64,000 nucleotides of DNA from F1-120-MAGs238 sp964484185 (GTDB taxonomy: Bacteria > Planctomycetota > Phycisphaerae > Phycisphaerales > UBA1924). The notes beneath the pieces are model-generated. The model saw only the letters and a list, made by a program, of their open reading frames with translations. It did not search any database and was not told the DNA's origin. This document shows, one piece after another, positions 42,501 through 50,068 of this stretch (the stretch's first letter is position 1; the number at the start of each line of letters is the position of its first letter). Where the stretch lies: contig CAZAEQ010000004.1 in assembly GCA_964484185.1 (NCBI GenBank), positions 1-64,000 on the forward strand, read 5' to 3'. The translations under genes and the position numbers were made by a program.

Positions 42501-43915
42501 CGCTTGCGACTCAGATTCAATCGAACGCAAGCGATGCCTATCGCCTGCCGCGCATCGGGGTCCCCACTGCTACCCGCCCGTCACTGCTGGTTGGCTGGAC
42601 CATTCCCGCCGAAGCGCCGCTGCTTCCCGATCGCCGCGGCAAGAGCCCTGAACATGTCATCATGTTCAACGACACCGAGTCCAAACTCGCACTCTTTGGC
42701 ACGCGCCCCGATGGCAGCTTCGCGCCCGCCTGGGAAAAAGCCTACGAAGGTGCACGCCCTTCACTCATTCGCCTTGGATCCAATCAAGCGATTTTGTACG
42801 AACCATCGCCAGTTGGCGGCGTGATCCAGTGTCTTGACACTGTCAGCGGCCGCTCTATCTGGAAGTCACTCGATTTCTCACACTGGTTCGATGGTGCAGC
42901 CGATCGTCGCCGCACCAACGCTGTCGAAAACTCTGCACAGATTGCCACGCCACTCGATGGCTTCCAGCGCCCGCTCGACCTTCTGGTTGCCGCCGATGAA
43001 AATATCCTCATACTGGCACAGCGCTCTGGACGCCTGGGCGCGGTCTCGCTTGCCGATGGCAAACGCCTCTGGGCCGCCAATACCAAGCTCGATGCAATCT
43101 ATGACTGCGCTGTTGCAGGTGATGTCATCGCCATTTCCGGCGGCGTAGAACCGCTCAACCGCGTTGCTGGCGAAGTGCTTACTCCGGCGATCGTTGTGCT
43201 TGACGCCAAGACTGGCGCGGAATTGCACGATGCTCGCGGCTCAGCCGAATGGTTCGGGTCGCGCCTTAAGGGCGCAGTCCGATGGGTCCGCCCGATCAGC
43301 GATGGCACCGCAGTGCTCGGTCTTGAAGATGGCATCATGCAGGTTAATCTTCGCGAAGGCCGCGTGAACTGGATGTCTGATGATGACTCTCTGGCACAAT
43401 CCGCTGATGGATGGACACTTGCTGGTGACATCCTCATCGTCCTGGACCGTGAACGTCACCTTCGACTCATTAACTCCAAGACTGGCGGCGTTCGCGTTCG
43501 TCCGCTTGACTCCTTTGGCAAGATCAGCGAGAACTCGCACCTGAAAGTAGATCGCATCGGCGACCAGATCACCGTTGCCACCGATCGCGGCGTACTCATG
43601 TACGATGCGACGGGCAAGATCGTCGGCATGGATGGACTGGGCGATACCACGCCGCTCCTTTTGCCCCAGTTCGCCGGCAAGGCAATCTTCGCCCTGGGCG
43701 TCGATCGCGAAGACCTCCTCGAAAATGCCCGCGAATCGTACGAAGTGCGCGAAGCTGCGCCGCTCTATGCCATGGACCGCAAGAACGGTAAACTCACCGC
43801 CTCGCGCTGGATCGTGCTCTTTGAAGACCCCACCGCCATGAACCTGGTTGATGGCAAGATCATCATCTCTGCTGGTTCAATCTCGCTTGTCGTCGATGCG
43901 CCGCAAGAGCCTTGA
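39584..43915 (+). CDS. Large exported PQQ-like beta-propeller repeat protein
   Basis: 1443 residues with a signal peptide (about 1-38, ending ALAQ). The N-terminal 220 residues are helical and TPR-like (AARETLGKIPELLTAGNIAQAARNL; SQFHLEAGRFDAARLSL). Two propeller regions follow, at about 260-660 and 1010-1440, with the PQQ/BamB blade signature: AFDAQTGAWLWSLDP, GRPVWSRRF, IDINTGDIAARRAL, DTVSGRSIWKSLDF and DGKRLWAANTKL. A second helical TPR-like stretch (about 680-1000) connects them. No catalytic or quinone-ligand set is evident, so a scaffold or sensor role in the periplasm or outer membrane is more likely than a dehydrogenase. Monocistronic by position. Confidence 0.78.
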   Translation: MTKHAAQFCPWSLKLAARLCVLGLSFAPFIAPQPALAQNAAPVYVDDSVAARETLGKIPELLTAGNIAQAARNLQNLLDTESDRMLETGNDPDFFRSVRTLVHQLLLSNPALLERYRINESDRAAAALTEGDFRTVEHTRLLTPAGLDAALRLSQFHLEAGRFDAARLSLIQLQNHPDRIASPVAAKACAAAAVSIAHYIDREDVRTLARTFARDAKLPEPSATDLALLPRPARASLIPLTPMSQTGPIAADVGGVDPLASVLLGSQFERSRDPADEQLRVLDRETEAPDRGMPWSFATVLGDTVYVNDGVEFTALDRYTLSNRWRSRPPEMVYDESSWDERRGRIYRSDLGASLEDVAGLSVGSGVVVGATGLAIGGNRRGDPRIHAFDAQTGAWLWSLDPTSIDAALESTTVRGEIVIEADTAIIPLRKRASSRRISSAYLLALDLNTGQVRWLRLLATAGSLPSPTRDRLADSPLLDKGLVYQTDSVGVVSCVEAQSGRPVWSRRFRPETNLRGGMPSEVSPVFNVSRPILSDNHLIFIQPGGDQLLAIDINTGDIAARRALATMGEPRVIFHVGNFIVAPTIDRFTILPVKNFDSAPMAATNVFGSVQVRGRASVSDGRLVVPVIEGLTVIDPANPLEPKQIPLRAVGNTVIAPGQLIVTDARRIHSYVTFSTAETLLRERMAKRPTDAEPANDLIRLAYRAGKWDMVSPAADHALGIFDSDPTSIASKLGRAHLFDLLLEAARAGLEDPSVPKAHPAPTTDSAAAIVDRLAQAVGTPGQRVEQLLMQAKVRELAGTPLAAAEAYQQILGDDALSSTIRFPGTIDEITAEAEASNRLKQLLVQTGIASYRTFDDEAQRVGDAARDNPAELESIARHYPAAAVTPQLLAKASSLYQSAGRHDAAIRALARAVDHAAFGITVGRPEHIALHPRLTVDLAESLVKADQPSSAARVLATIKLPPPELSQRMAALATQIQSNASDAYRLPRIGVPTATRPSLLVGWTIPAEAPLLPDRRGKSPEHVIMFNDTESKLALFGTRPDGSFAPAWEKAYEGARPSLIRLGSNQAILYEPSPVGGVIQCLDTVSGRSIWKSLDFSHWFDGAADRRRTNAVENSAQIATPLDGFQRPLDLLVAADENILILAQRSGRLGAVSLADGKRLWAANTKLDAIYDCAVAGDVIAISGGVEPLNRVAGEVLTPAIVVLDAKTGAELHDARGSAEWFGSRLKGAVRWVRPISDGTAVLGLEDGIMQVNLREGRVNWMSDDDSLAQSADGWTLAGDILIVLDRERHLRLINSKTGGVRVRPLDSFGKISENSHLKVDRIGDQITVATDRGVLMYDATGKIVGMDGLGDTTPLLLPQFAGKAIFALGVDREDLLENARESYEVREAAPLYAMDRKNGKLTASRWIVLFEDPTAMNLVDGKIIISAGSISLVVDAPQEP

Positions 43916-43999
43916 GCCAACCTGCTTCGGTACGTCGCTGTCACCCATTTCTCACAATTCCCTTCTCAGCGTAATATCCTCATCAACTCATTGAGGTAC

Positions 44000-44539
44000 A
44001 TGTCATCGAGGTACATGCGCGTGCCAGCTTCCATCCGCCAATTGCACACCGTCGACGAAACCCAGATCAACTCGCTTGCCGATCTCTTGATCGACTGCGT
44101 ACAGGGCGGCGCATCCGTCAGCTTCATGCTTCCTCTCACTCGTGATCGCGCGATCGCCTTCTGGAAGAAAGTCGCACAGGGTGTCGCGACCAACGAACGC
44201 GCACTCCTCATCGCTGAAGATGCCTTCGGAATCTGCGGCACAGTGCAGCTCATTTTCGACCTCCCCGAGAATCAACCCCACCGGGCAGACCTTGCGAAGA
44301 TGCTCGTTCACAGTCGCACACGTCGCCAGGGTCTCGGCGCAGCTCTTATGAAAGCCGCCGAACAAGTCGCTCGCGACAATAACAAAACTGTGCTTGTACT
44401 CGACGCAGTCACCAACGGCGATGCGGCTCGACTTTACGAACGCCTGGGCTGGGTACGCGTGGGAGATGTTCCCAACTTTGCGCTGTTTCCAAACGGCGGC
44501 TTCTGCGGCACGACGTATTACTATCGCGAACTCCGGTAA
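44000..44539 (+). CDS. GNAT family N-acetyltransferase
   Basis: About 180 residues. A GNAT domain is clear: ALLIAEDAFGICGTVQLIFD (strand 4), the acetyl-CoA pyrophosphate loop SRTRRQGLGAALMKAAEQVA (motif A, R/Q-x-x-G-x-G/A), VLVLDAVTNGDAARLYERLGW (motif B), and a C-terminal FCGTTYYYREL strand. Substrate unknown; amino-acid or small-molecule amine acetylation is typical. Two candidate starts at 44000 and 44015 are each preceded by an identical GAGGTAC, so the start region looks duplicated. It lies 84 bases after the propeller gene and 39 before the methyltransferase gene. Confidence 0.88.
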   Translation: MSSRYMRVPASIRQLHTVDETQINSLADLLIDCVQGGASVSFMLPLTRDRAIAFWKKVAQGVATNERALLIAEDAFGICGTVQLIFDLPENQPHRADLAKMLVHSRTRRQGLGAALMKAAEQVARDNNKTVLVLDAVTNGDAARLYERLGWVRVGDVPNFALFPNGGFCGTTYYYRELR

Positions 44540-44578
44540 CATAAGAGCCGCCGATTTTAACTCTCTAAGGAACGAACG

Positions 44579-45553
44579 ATGAACCCAGCTCCAATCTTTG
44601 AGTGTTTCTCCGCCTACCAGAAAACCGCCGCGATGCAGGCCTCGGTCGATATAGGCCTTTTCACCGCCATCGCCGCCGGAAACACAACCGTCCCTCAAAT
44701 CGCCAAAGCCTGCAACGCTTCCGTCAAAGGTGTCCGCGTGTTGTGCGACTACTGGACCGTGCAGAATCTTCTCACAAAGACTGGCAACACGTACGCACTC
44801 ATTCCCGAGACCGCGATGTTCCTTGATCGCAAATCTCCCGCCTATGTTGGCGGCGTGCTCGGCTTCATCAACGGACCCATCACACCCTTCTTCGCCAAGC
44901 TCACCGATTCCGTCCGCCGCGGCGGCTATGAAGACACTGGCACCGTCACTTCTGAATATGACGGCTGGGTGCCCTTCGCGAAAGAAATGGGCGCGATGAT
45001 GTTCCCCGCTGCCCAGGCTATCGCGGGACTGCTCGGACCGGTTTCGGGCCGCGTACTCGATGTCGCCGCGGGTCACGGGCTTTTTGGCATTACGCTTGCC
45101 CAGAAGAATCCTGATCTCACAATCACCGCGCTCGATTGGCCCAAGGTTCTCGAAGTTGCACAGCGACACGCCACGCAGATGGGCGTCGGCGATCGCTTCT
45201 CACAACTTGCCGGCGATGCGTTCACGGTCGACCTCAAGGGACCCTACGACGTCATTCTCCTTACCAACCTCCTCCACCACTTCAACCCCGAGCAATGCAC
45301 AACTCTTCTTCGCCGCCTCCGCGGAGCTCTTCGACCCGGTGGCCGCCTGGTGACGCTCGAGTTCGTGCCCAACGAAGATCGCGTCACGCCGCCGATGTCG
45401 GCAACTTTCCCACTCGTCATGCTCGCCACCACCGCCAGCGGCGATGCTTACACCTTCTCTGAACTAGACCGCATGCTCCGCGCTGCCGGCTTCCCAAACA
45501 GCACGCTGCACCAGCCCGCAGATTCGCCGCAGCAGGTCATCATCAGCACATGA
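44579..45553 (+). CDS. O-methyltransferase-like SAM-dependent methyltransferase
   Basis: 324 residues. An N-terminal winged-helix dimerisation domain (about 1-100; ASVDIGLFTAIAAGNTTVPQIAKAC) precedes a class I SAM domain: RVLDVAAGHGLFGITLAQ (motif I), ITALDWPKVLEVA (motif II), LAGDAF, YDVILLTNLLHHF (motif IV), and GALRPGGRLVTLEFV. This is the layout of acetylserotonin/hydroxyindole and polyketide O-methyltransferases. The acceptor cannot be told from sequence. It is preceded by a GNAT gene and followed by a small cupin gene 24 bases later, all on the plus strand. Confidence 0.87.
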   Translation: MNPAPIFECFSAYQKTAAMQASVDIGLFTAIAAGNTTVPQIAKACNASVKGVRVLCDYWTVQNLLTKTGNTYALIPETAMFLDRKSPAYVGGVLGFINGPITPFFAKLTDSVRRGGYEDTGTVTSEYDGWVPFAKEMGAMMFPAAQAIAGLLGPVSGRVLDVAAGHGLFGITLAQKNPDLTITALDWPKVLEVAQRHATQMGVGDRFSQLAGDAFTVDLKGPYDVILLTNLLHHFNPEQCTTLLRRLRGALRPGGRLVTLEFVPNEDRVTPPMSATFPLVMLATTASGDAYTFSELDRMLRAAGFPNSTLHQPADSPQQVIIST

Positions 45554-45577
45554 GTGCTAGCGTATAAACTCTGCCGC

Positions 45578-45940
45578 ATGCCCGAGCCAACTCATACATG
45601 GCCACCCAACCTTGATGCTGTGATCGCTGCGCCGGAGCACCACCGCCTTCTCCTCGAAAACGACTCGGTCCGCGTTCTCGACACGCTCATCCAACCCGGC
45701 GACATCGTCAAACTTCACACCCACCGCTGGCCCGCGACCTATTACATCCTCTCCGCTGGCGACTTCATCCGCCGCGACGAAACTGGGCGAGTCACGCTCG
45801 ACACACGCAACCTTTCAGAAAAGCCGCGTGCTGGTCAGGCGATTTGGTCGGGTCCACTTGGACTCCACACGCTTGAGAATGTCGGCGATACGCCGATCCA
45901 TGTCATCAGCGTCGAAATCAAGAATGCGTCAGATCGGTGA
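45578..45940 (+). CDS. Small cupin-domain protein
   Basis: 120 residues from the ATG at 45578. A single cupin barrel: VRVLDTLIQPGDIVKLHTHRWPATYYIL provides the first motif with two histidines, and LHTLENVGDTPIHVISVEIK the second. These could bind one metal ion. Small cupins of this type include dioxygenases, isomerases and binding proteins, so no reaction is assigned. The gene is probably co-transcribed with the preceding methyltransferase gene. Confidence 0.8.
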   Translation: MPEPTHTWPPNLDAVIAAPEHHRLLLENDSVRVLDTLIQPGDIVKLHTHRWPATYYILSAGDFIRRDETGRVTLDTRNLSEKPRAGQAIWSGPLGLHTLENVGDTPIHVISVEIKNASDR

Positions 45941-46387
45941 GCGACTGTTCCGCCGCCAGCTCTACCTAACCACCTATCCCGCAAAACCTTGTAAAAATCA
46001 AACAAACCTCTTGACTCGCCTCAAACCTCGAGATACACTTGTCTGTCGAAGTCACTCCGCGCTCGAATTGTGGCGATGGTTTGGCTGGATACCCAAGCAG
46101 GTCAGATGGTCACATGGCCAGTCCATCTGACAAAACTGACACCCCTCTGTGTCGCCCCGGCATCCAAAACCCAGTGAATGCACCGGGGTCAGATGATCAG
46201 GTGATCAGGTGATCAGAGCATCTGACAAAAAAGTTGATCATCTGACTCAAAATCTGGAACCGACTACCAAACAAATACCTATAAATACTTCCAGCATTCT
46301 CCCTCAATTCACGGTCCTCCCAACCATCAATACCTTACCACTACGCGGCAAGCCTCGCCGCGAAAATAACCCTACCCTGAGGCTCCC
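45941..46387. other. 447-base gap containing a palindrome cluster
   Basis: No gene-like frame is present between the cupin gene and the SDR gene. The central part (46101-46246) is a dense set of inverted and tandem repeats based on GTCAGATG/CATCTGAC and GATCAGGT. The sequence 46247-46387 is AT-richer and is the expected promoter region for the SDR gene. Confidence 0.65.
46101..46246. repeat. Cluster of CATCTGAC palindromes and GATCAGGT tandem repeats
   Basis: First hairpin: GTCAGATGG (46101-46109) / CCATCTGAC (46123-46131). Second: CCCCGG (46155-46160) / CCGGGG (46183-46188). Third: GTCAGATG (46188-46195) / CATCTGAC (46219-46226), whose loop is the tandem GATCAGGT-GATCAGGT-GATCAGAG series (46195-46218). 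A further CATCTGAC follows at 46239-46246. The repeated spacing suggests either a regulatory binding region or a mobile repeat element. Confidence 0.65.
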
Positions 46388-47374
46388 ATGACCACACCCC
46401 AAAACAAATCTGTTGCAGTTGCCGGCGCTTCCGGCTTTGTTGGCCATCACATTGTCGCCGCACTCCTTTCCCGCGGCTACACCGTGCATGCCCTGGTTCG
46501 CGACAAGACCAAGGCCGCTGCGGTCCTTCCCAAATCTGCCAATCTCAAACTCTTTACCGGCACGCTTGATGAGGCCACCGCGCTCAACAATCTGGTCGCC
46601 GGCTGCTCCGCGGTCGTCAACGCGGTCGGCATCATCCGCGAGATCGGGACGCAGACGTTTGACCGAATTCATCGACTGGGTACGGCGAACCTGATCGCCG
46701 CCGCCACTGCTGCGAAAATCAATCGCTTCATTCAGATCTCAGCACTGGGCGTCGGCGATGATGGCATCAGCGAGTACCAGACTTCAAAATACGAAGCTGA
46801 GACTCTTGTTCGTCGCAGCGGCATGACGTGGACCATTCTTCGCCCCTCTTTCATCATGGGCGAAGGCAGCAGTGGAATTGAAAGTCTTACTGACCTGATG
46901 ACCGGCGACACTGCTCCCTGGATTTTCATCCCCTACTTCCAGCGCATTGAGTGTGATGACACGATTCCGCTGGGCCCCGCCAATGCGATCGACCCCATGA
47001 TTCAACCTGTTGAAGCTTCAGATGTCGCCGCGGCGGTGTGCGAATCTCTTGTGCGTCCGCAGGCTGAAGGCGAGATCTTTAACCTTGTTGGCAAAGATCG
47101 GATGACCTGGCCGCAGCTTCTCACCTTCCTCCGCGATAACACTCCGGGCACAAAGAAATCTCTTAAGCCCTTCCCCGTCCCCGCGCCCGTTGGCGCACTT
47201 GTAGCGGACCTGGCCAAACTTATTGGCGCGGGCGCTGCATTACCGTTTGATTCCGGAATGGCCAAAGCGGCCGCCCAGGATTCAGTTTCAGAAACCAACA
47301 AAGTCGCCGAACTACTCGGCATTCAACCACAATCGTTTACCGCTTCCTACAAGCAGTACGCAGCGGCGCCCTAG
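46388..47374 (+). CDS. NDUFA9-like atypical SDR (complex I-associated NAD(P)-binding protein)
   Basis: 328 residues. An N-terminal Rossmann motif VAVAGASGFVGHHIVAALLSRG (GxxGxxG) and the HALVRDKTKA segment mark an atypical short-chain dehydrogenase. NAVGIIREIGTQTFDRIHRLGTANLI and YQTSKYEAETLVRRSGMTWTILRPSFIMGEG place it with the NmrA/NDUFA9 group, in which the catalytic YxxxK is kept as Y-Q-T-S-K-Y. Bacterial members have been linked to quinone or complex I assembly and to sugar-nucleotide chemistry, so the assignment is only at family level. RNase R follows after 36 bases on the same strand. Confidence 0.82.
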   Translation: MTTPQNKSVAVAGASGFVGHHIVAALLSRGYTVHALVRDKTKAAAVLPKSANLKLFTGTLDEATALNNLVAGCSAVVNAVGIIREIGTQTFDRIHRLGTANLIAAATAAKINRFIQISALGVGDDGISEYQTSKYEAETLVRRSGMTWTILRPSFIMGEGSSGIESLTDLMTGDTAPWIFIPYFQRIECDDTIPLGPANAIDPMIQPVEASDVAAAVCESLVRPQAEGEIFNLVGKDRMTWPQLLTFLRDNTPGTKKSLKPFPVPAPVGALVADLAKLIGAGAALPFDSGMAKAAAQDSVSETNKVAELLGIQPQSFTASYKQYAAAP

Positions 47375-47410
47375 AACGCGGCCGCCAAAGTCAGGATCTT
47401 TTTTAGCAAT

Positions 47411-49888
47411 ATGGCACTCAAGTTTAAACGTCGCCTCTTCCAGCATCTCTCTCACAATGACTATGTTGGCGAGCGCGATCAATCGCTTATCTCGTCTCTC
47501 TCAATCGCCGAAGAGGACCACGAGGAATTTCTCGCGGCCCTCAAAGAGTTTGTCCACGACAAACTTATCACTGTTTCACCTACCGGCTTCTACAACCTGC
47601 CATCGATCGATGATTACGTATCACGCGGCAACGAAGAGATCGAAGGCACCTTCAAGAAAGCCCTTCGCGGCTTTGGATTTGTAAAGACCGCACAGCAATT
47701 CAAGGAAGGCGACATCTTCATCCCTGAAGATGACACGGCCAACGCGCTTTCCGGCGACACTGTTGTCGTTAAGCTCATCCGCGATCATCGGCGCGAGCGC
47801 CAGGTCGGCGGCGGGCCGCAGTTCACCGGCCGCATCGTCGAAATCACCAAACGCAAAAGATCAGGCTTTGCCGGAATCATCGAGAAACGCGGCACCAACT
47901 ACGTCGTCCACCCCGATGGCAAGGAAATCCGCGGCCCCATCGTCGTCCGCGATGCCTCGAGCAAGAACGTCAAAGATGGTGACAAGGTCATCATCGAAAT
48001 CATGCAATACCCCGAAGGCAACATGGTTGCCGAGGGCGTGATTGTGAAGGTCCTGGGCGAAGCCGGGCGACCCGATGTGGAGACTGAAGCCACCATCGCC
48101 GCGTTTGATCTGCCCGGCGAGCACGATGAAGAATGCGTCGAACAGGCTCGCGAAGCCACGCTGAAGTTCAAGGCCGAGATGGAGCGCTACGACGCCGAAG
48201 GTCCTTCAGCGCTGGGCAAGCGGCTTGACCTCACTGAAGACTACATCATCACCATCGATCCGCCGGATGCGAAAGATTACGACGATGCGATCAGCATCCG
48301 CCGCAGCGACCGCATTCAGGGCGGCTGGGAACTCTCGATCCACATCGCCGATGTTGCCCACTTCATTCCGCGCAACAGCCCGCTGGATATCGAAGCGAGA
48401 GATCGCGCGAACTCGGTGTACTTGCCGCGGCACGTAATTCCGATGTTGCCGGAAGTTCTCTCGAACGGCATCTGCTCATTGCAGGAAGGCGTCCCTCGCT
48501 ATTGCAAGAGCGCGATCATTACCTATGACCGCGATGGTAATGTCAAAGCGGAAGGCGTCGCGCAGGTCTTGATCAAGTCAACAAAGCGACTGACGTACCT
48601 CGAAGCGCAGGCGTTGATTGATGGCGATCAGGAAGAGGCGAAGAAGCACGCGAAGACGCCGCCGATTTACACTGATAAGCTGATTTCGACATTGAAAGAC
48701 ATGAACTTTCTGGCGAAGGCGATTCAAGGTCGCCGCCAGCGTCAGGGCATGATCTCGCTCGAGCTCCCGGCATGCGTTCTTATCTATGACGAGAACGGCA
48801 AGGTTGTGGACGCTGAGAAAGAAGATGATGCATTCACGCACACCTTGATCGAAATGTTCATGGTTGAAGCCAACGAAGTGCTCGCGCGACTCTTTGAGAA
48901 GCTTGATGTGCCGCTGCTTCGACGTATTCACCCTGAGCCCATTCCCGGCGACATCGATCAGCTTCGCAAAGCATCAATGGTCGCAGGCTACAAGATTCCG
49001 CAGAAGCCGACGCGTGAGGAACTTCAGGGCCTGGTCAACGCAACCCGCGGCACACCCGCCGCTCGCGCAGTGCATATGGCCGTTCTCCGCACATTGTCCA
49101 AAGCCGAATACTCGCCCGCGCTCGTTGGCCACTTTGCACTCGCATCGAATGCGTACGCACACTTCACCAGCCCGATCCGGCGTTACGCGGATCTCACGGT
49201 CCACCGCGCGCTGGCCGAGTATCTCAAGCTGACTGACAACGGTCAGAACCCGCCGCGCAGCGACGGCGAATGGGCCAAACTCGGCAACAAGCTGGGCGAT
49301 AAGCAAGACTGCCTCGATGAAAAGGAACTCCTGGAAATCGGGCACAACGCCACGATGCGCGAAATCAACGCATCGGATGCTGAAGATTCGCTTCGCCGGT
49401 TCCTGGTGCTCCAGCTCCTCTCGACGCGCCTGGGCGAAGAGTTCCCCGGCGTCATCACCGGCGTCAATGTCAAAGGCGTGTTCGTTCAGCTCGATAAATA
49501 CGTCATCGATGGCTTTGTCAAATCCACCGACCTTCCCGGCGACGTCACCCGCGGCAACTCCATGCCATTCTGGAAACTCGACCCCCGCACCGGAGCCCTG
49601 GTCGATGAAAAGTCGGGCCGCTCCTACAACATGGGCGACAGCGTCAAGGTCAAGATCGTCTCGGTCGACCTTCCCCGGCGCGAAATGGAGCTGGTGGTTT
49701 CAGATGGGACCGGCCGCGCAGTAGGCAAAATCAAGCTTGCCGGCCCCCTCGGCGGCGGGATGGGTGGCGGCAAAGGTCTGGGCTTTGGAAGCCTGGATTC
49801 CGGCCGCGGCATGACCGGCGGGCAGCGCCGCAGCGCAAAAAGCAAGAAGCGCGACAAGAACAAGGGCAATCACCGTCGCGATGCGTGA
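47411..49888 (+). CDS. rnr: Ribonuclease R
   Basis: A processive 3'-5' exoribonuclease that degrades structured RNA. 825 residues: an N-terminal winged-helix (FKRRLFQHLSHNDY), two cold-shock OB domains (IEGTFKKALRGFGFV; FAGIIEKRGTNYVV), the RNB catalytic domain from about residue 265 with the metal-binding DPPDAKDYDDAISI (283-296), FTSPIRRYADL near the C-terminal side of RNB, an S1 domain (GEEFPGVITGVNVKGVFVQLDKYVIDGFV) and a basic Lys/Arg-rich tail. All four active-site acidic residues in the DD motif are kept. A strong terminator follows 34 bases after the stop. Confidence 0.96.
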   Translation: MALKFKRRLFQHLSHNDYVGERDQSLISSLSIAEEDHEEFLAALKEFVHDKLITVSPTGFYNLPSIDDYVSRGNEEIEGTFKKALRGFGFVKTAQQFKEGDIFIPEDDTANALSGDTVVVKLIRDHRRERQVGGGPQFTGRIVEITKRKRSGFAGIIEKRGTNYVVHPDGKEIRGPIVVRDASSKNVKDGDKVIIEIMQYPEGNMVAEGVIVKVLGEAGRPDVETEATIAAFDLPGEHDEECVEQAREATLKFKAEMERYDAEGPSALGKRLDLTEDYIITIDPPDAKDYDDAISIRRSDRIQGGWELSIHIADVAHFIPRNSPLDIEARDRANSVYLPRHVIPMLPEVLSNGICSLQEGVPRYCKSAIITYDRDGNVKAEGVAQVLIKSTKRLTYLEAQALIDGDQEEAKKHAKTPPIYTDKLISTLKDMNFLAKAIQGRRQRQGMISLELPACVLIYDENGKVVDAEKEDDAFTHTLIEMFMVEANEVLARLFEKLDVPLLRRIHPEPIPGDIDQLRKASMVAGYKIPQKPTREELQGLVNATRGTPAARAVHMAVLRTLSKAEYSPALVGHFALASNAYAHFTSPIRRYADLTVHRALAEYLKLTDNGQNPPRSDGEWAKLGNKLGDKQDCLDEKELLEIGHNATMREINASDAEDSLRRFLVLQLLSTRLGEEFPGVITGVNVKGVFVQLDKYVIDGFVKSTDLPGDVTRGNSMPFWKLDPRTGALVDEKSGRSYNMGDSVKVKIVSVDLPRREMELVVSDGTGRAVGKIKLAGPLGGGMGGGKGLGFGSLDSGRGMTGGQRRSAKSKKRDKNKGNHRRDA

Positions 49889-49922
49889 TTGCATCTGAAC
49901 TTTGCACGCTTAGAAACCACGC

Positions 49923-49956
49923 AAGGCCCGGATAACCTCCGGGCCTTCTTTTTTTT
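49923..49956 (+). terminator. Intrinsic terminator after rnr
   Basis: AAGGCCCGGA (49923-49932) and TCCGGGCCTT (49938-49947) form a perfect 10-bp stem around TAACC, followed by CTTTTTTTT. Confidence 0.96.
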
Positions 49957-50068
49957 GCCATCCGGAAGAATATTTGTATTTTTCTAGCCGCCAGACCCAT
50001 TTTTGACGCTTACCGAGTAGGAACACCCTCTGCCACGTGGAACGGCAGGAGGAAGAAAGAGGAAATCA

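Noticed and set aside
44003..45169. Long minus-strand frame of 388 codons opposite the GNAT and methyltransferase genes
   Set aside because: Both plus-strand genes have complete, recognisable domains; the minus frame has no conserved motif and is a high-GC shadow.
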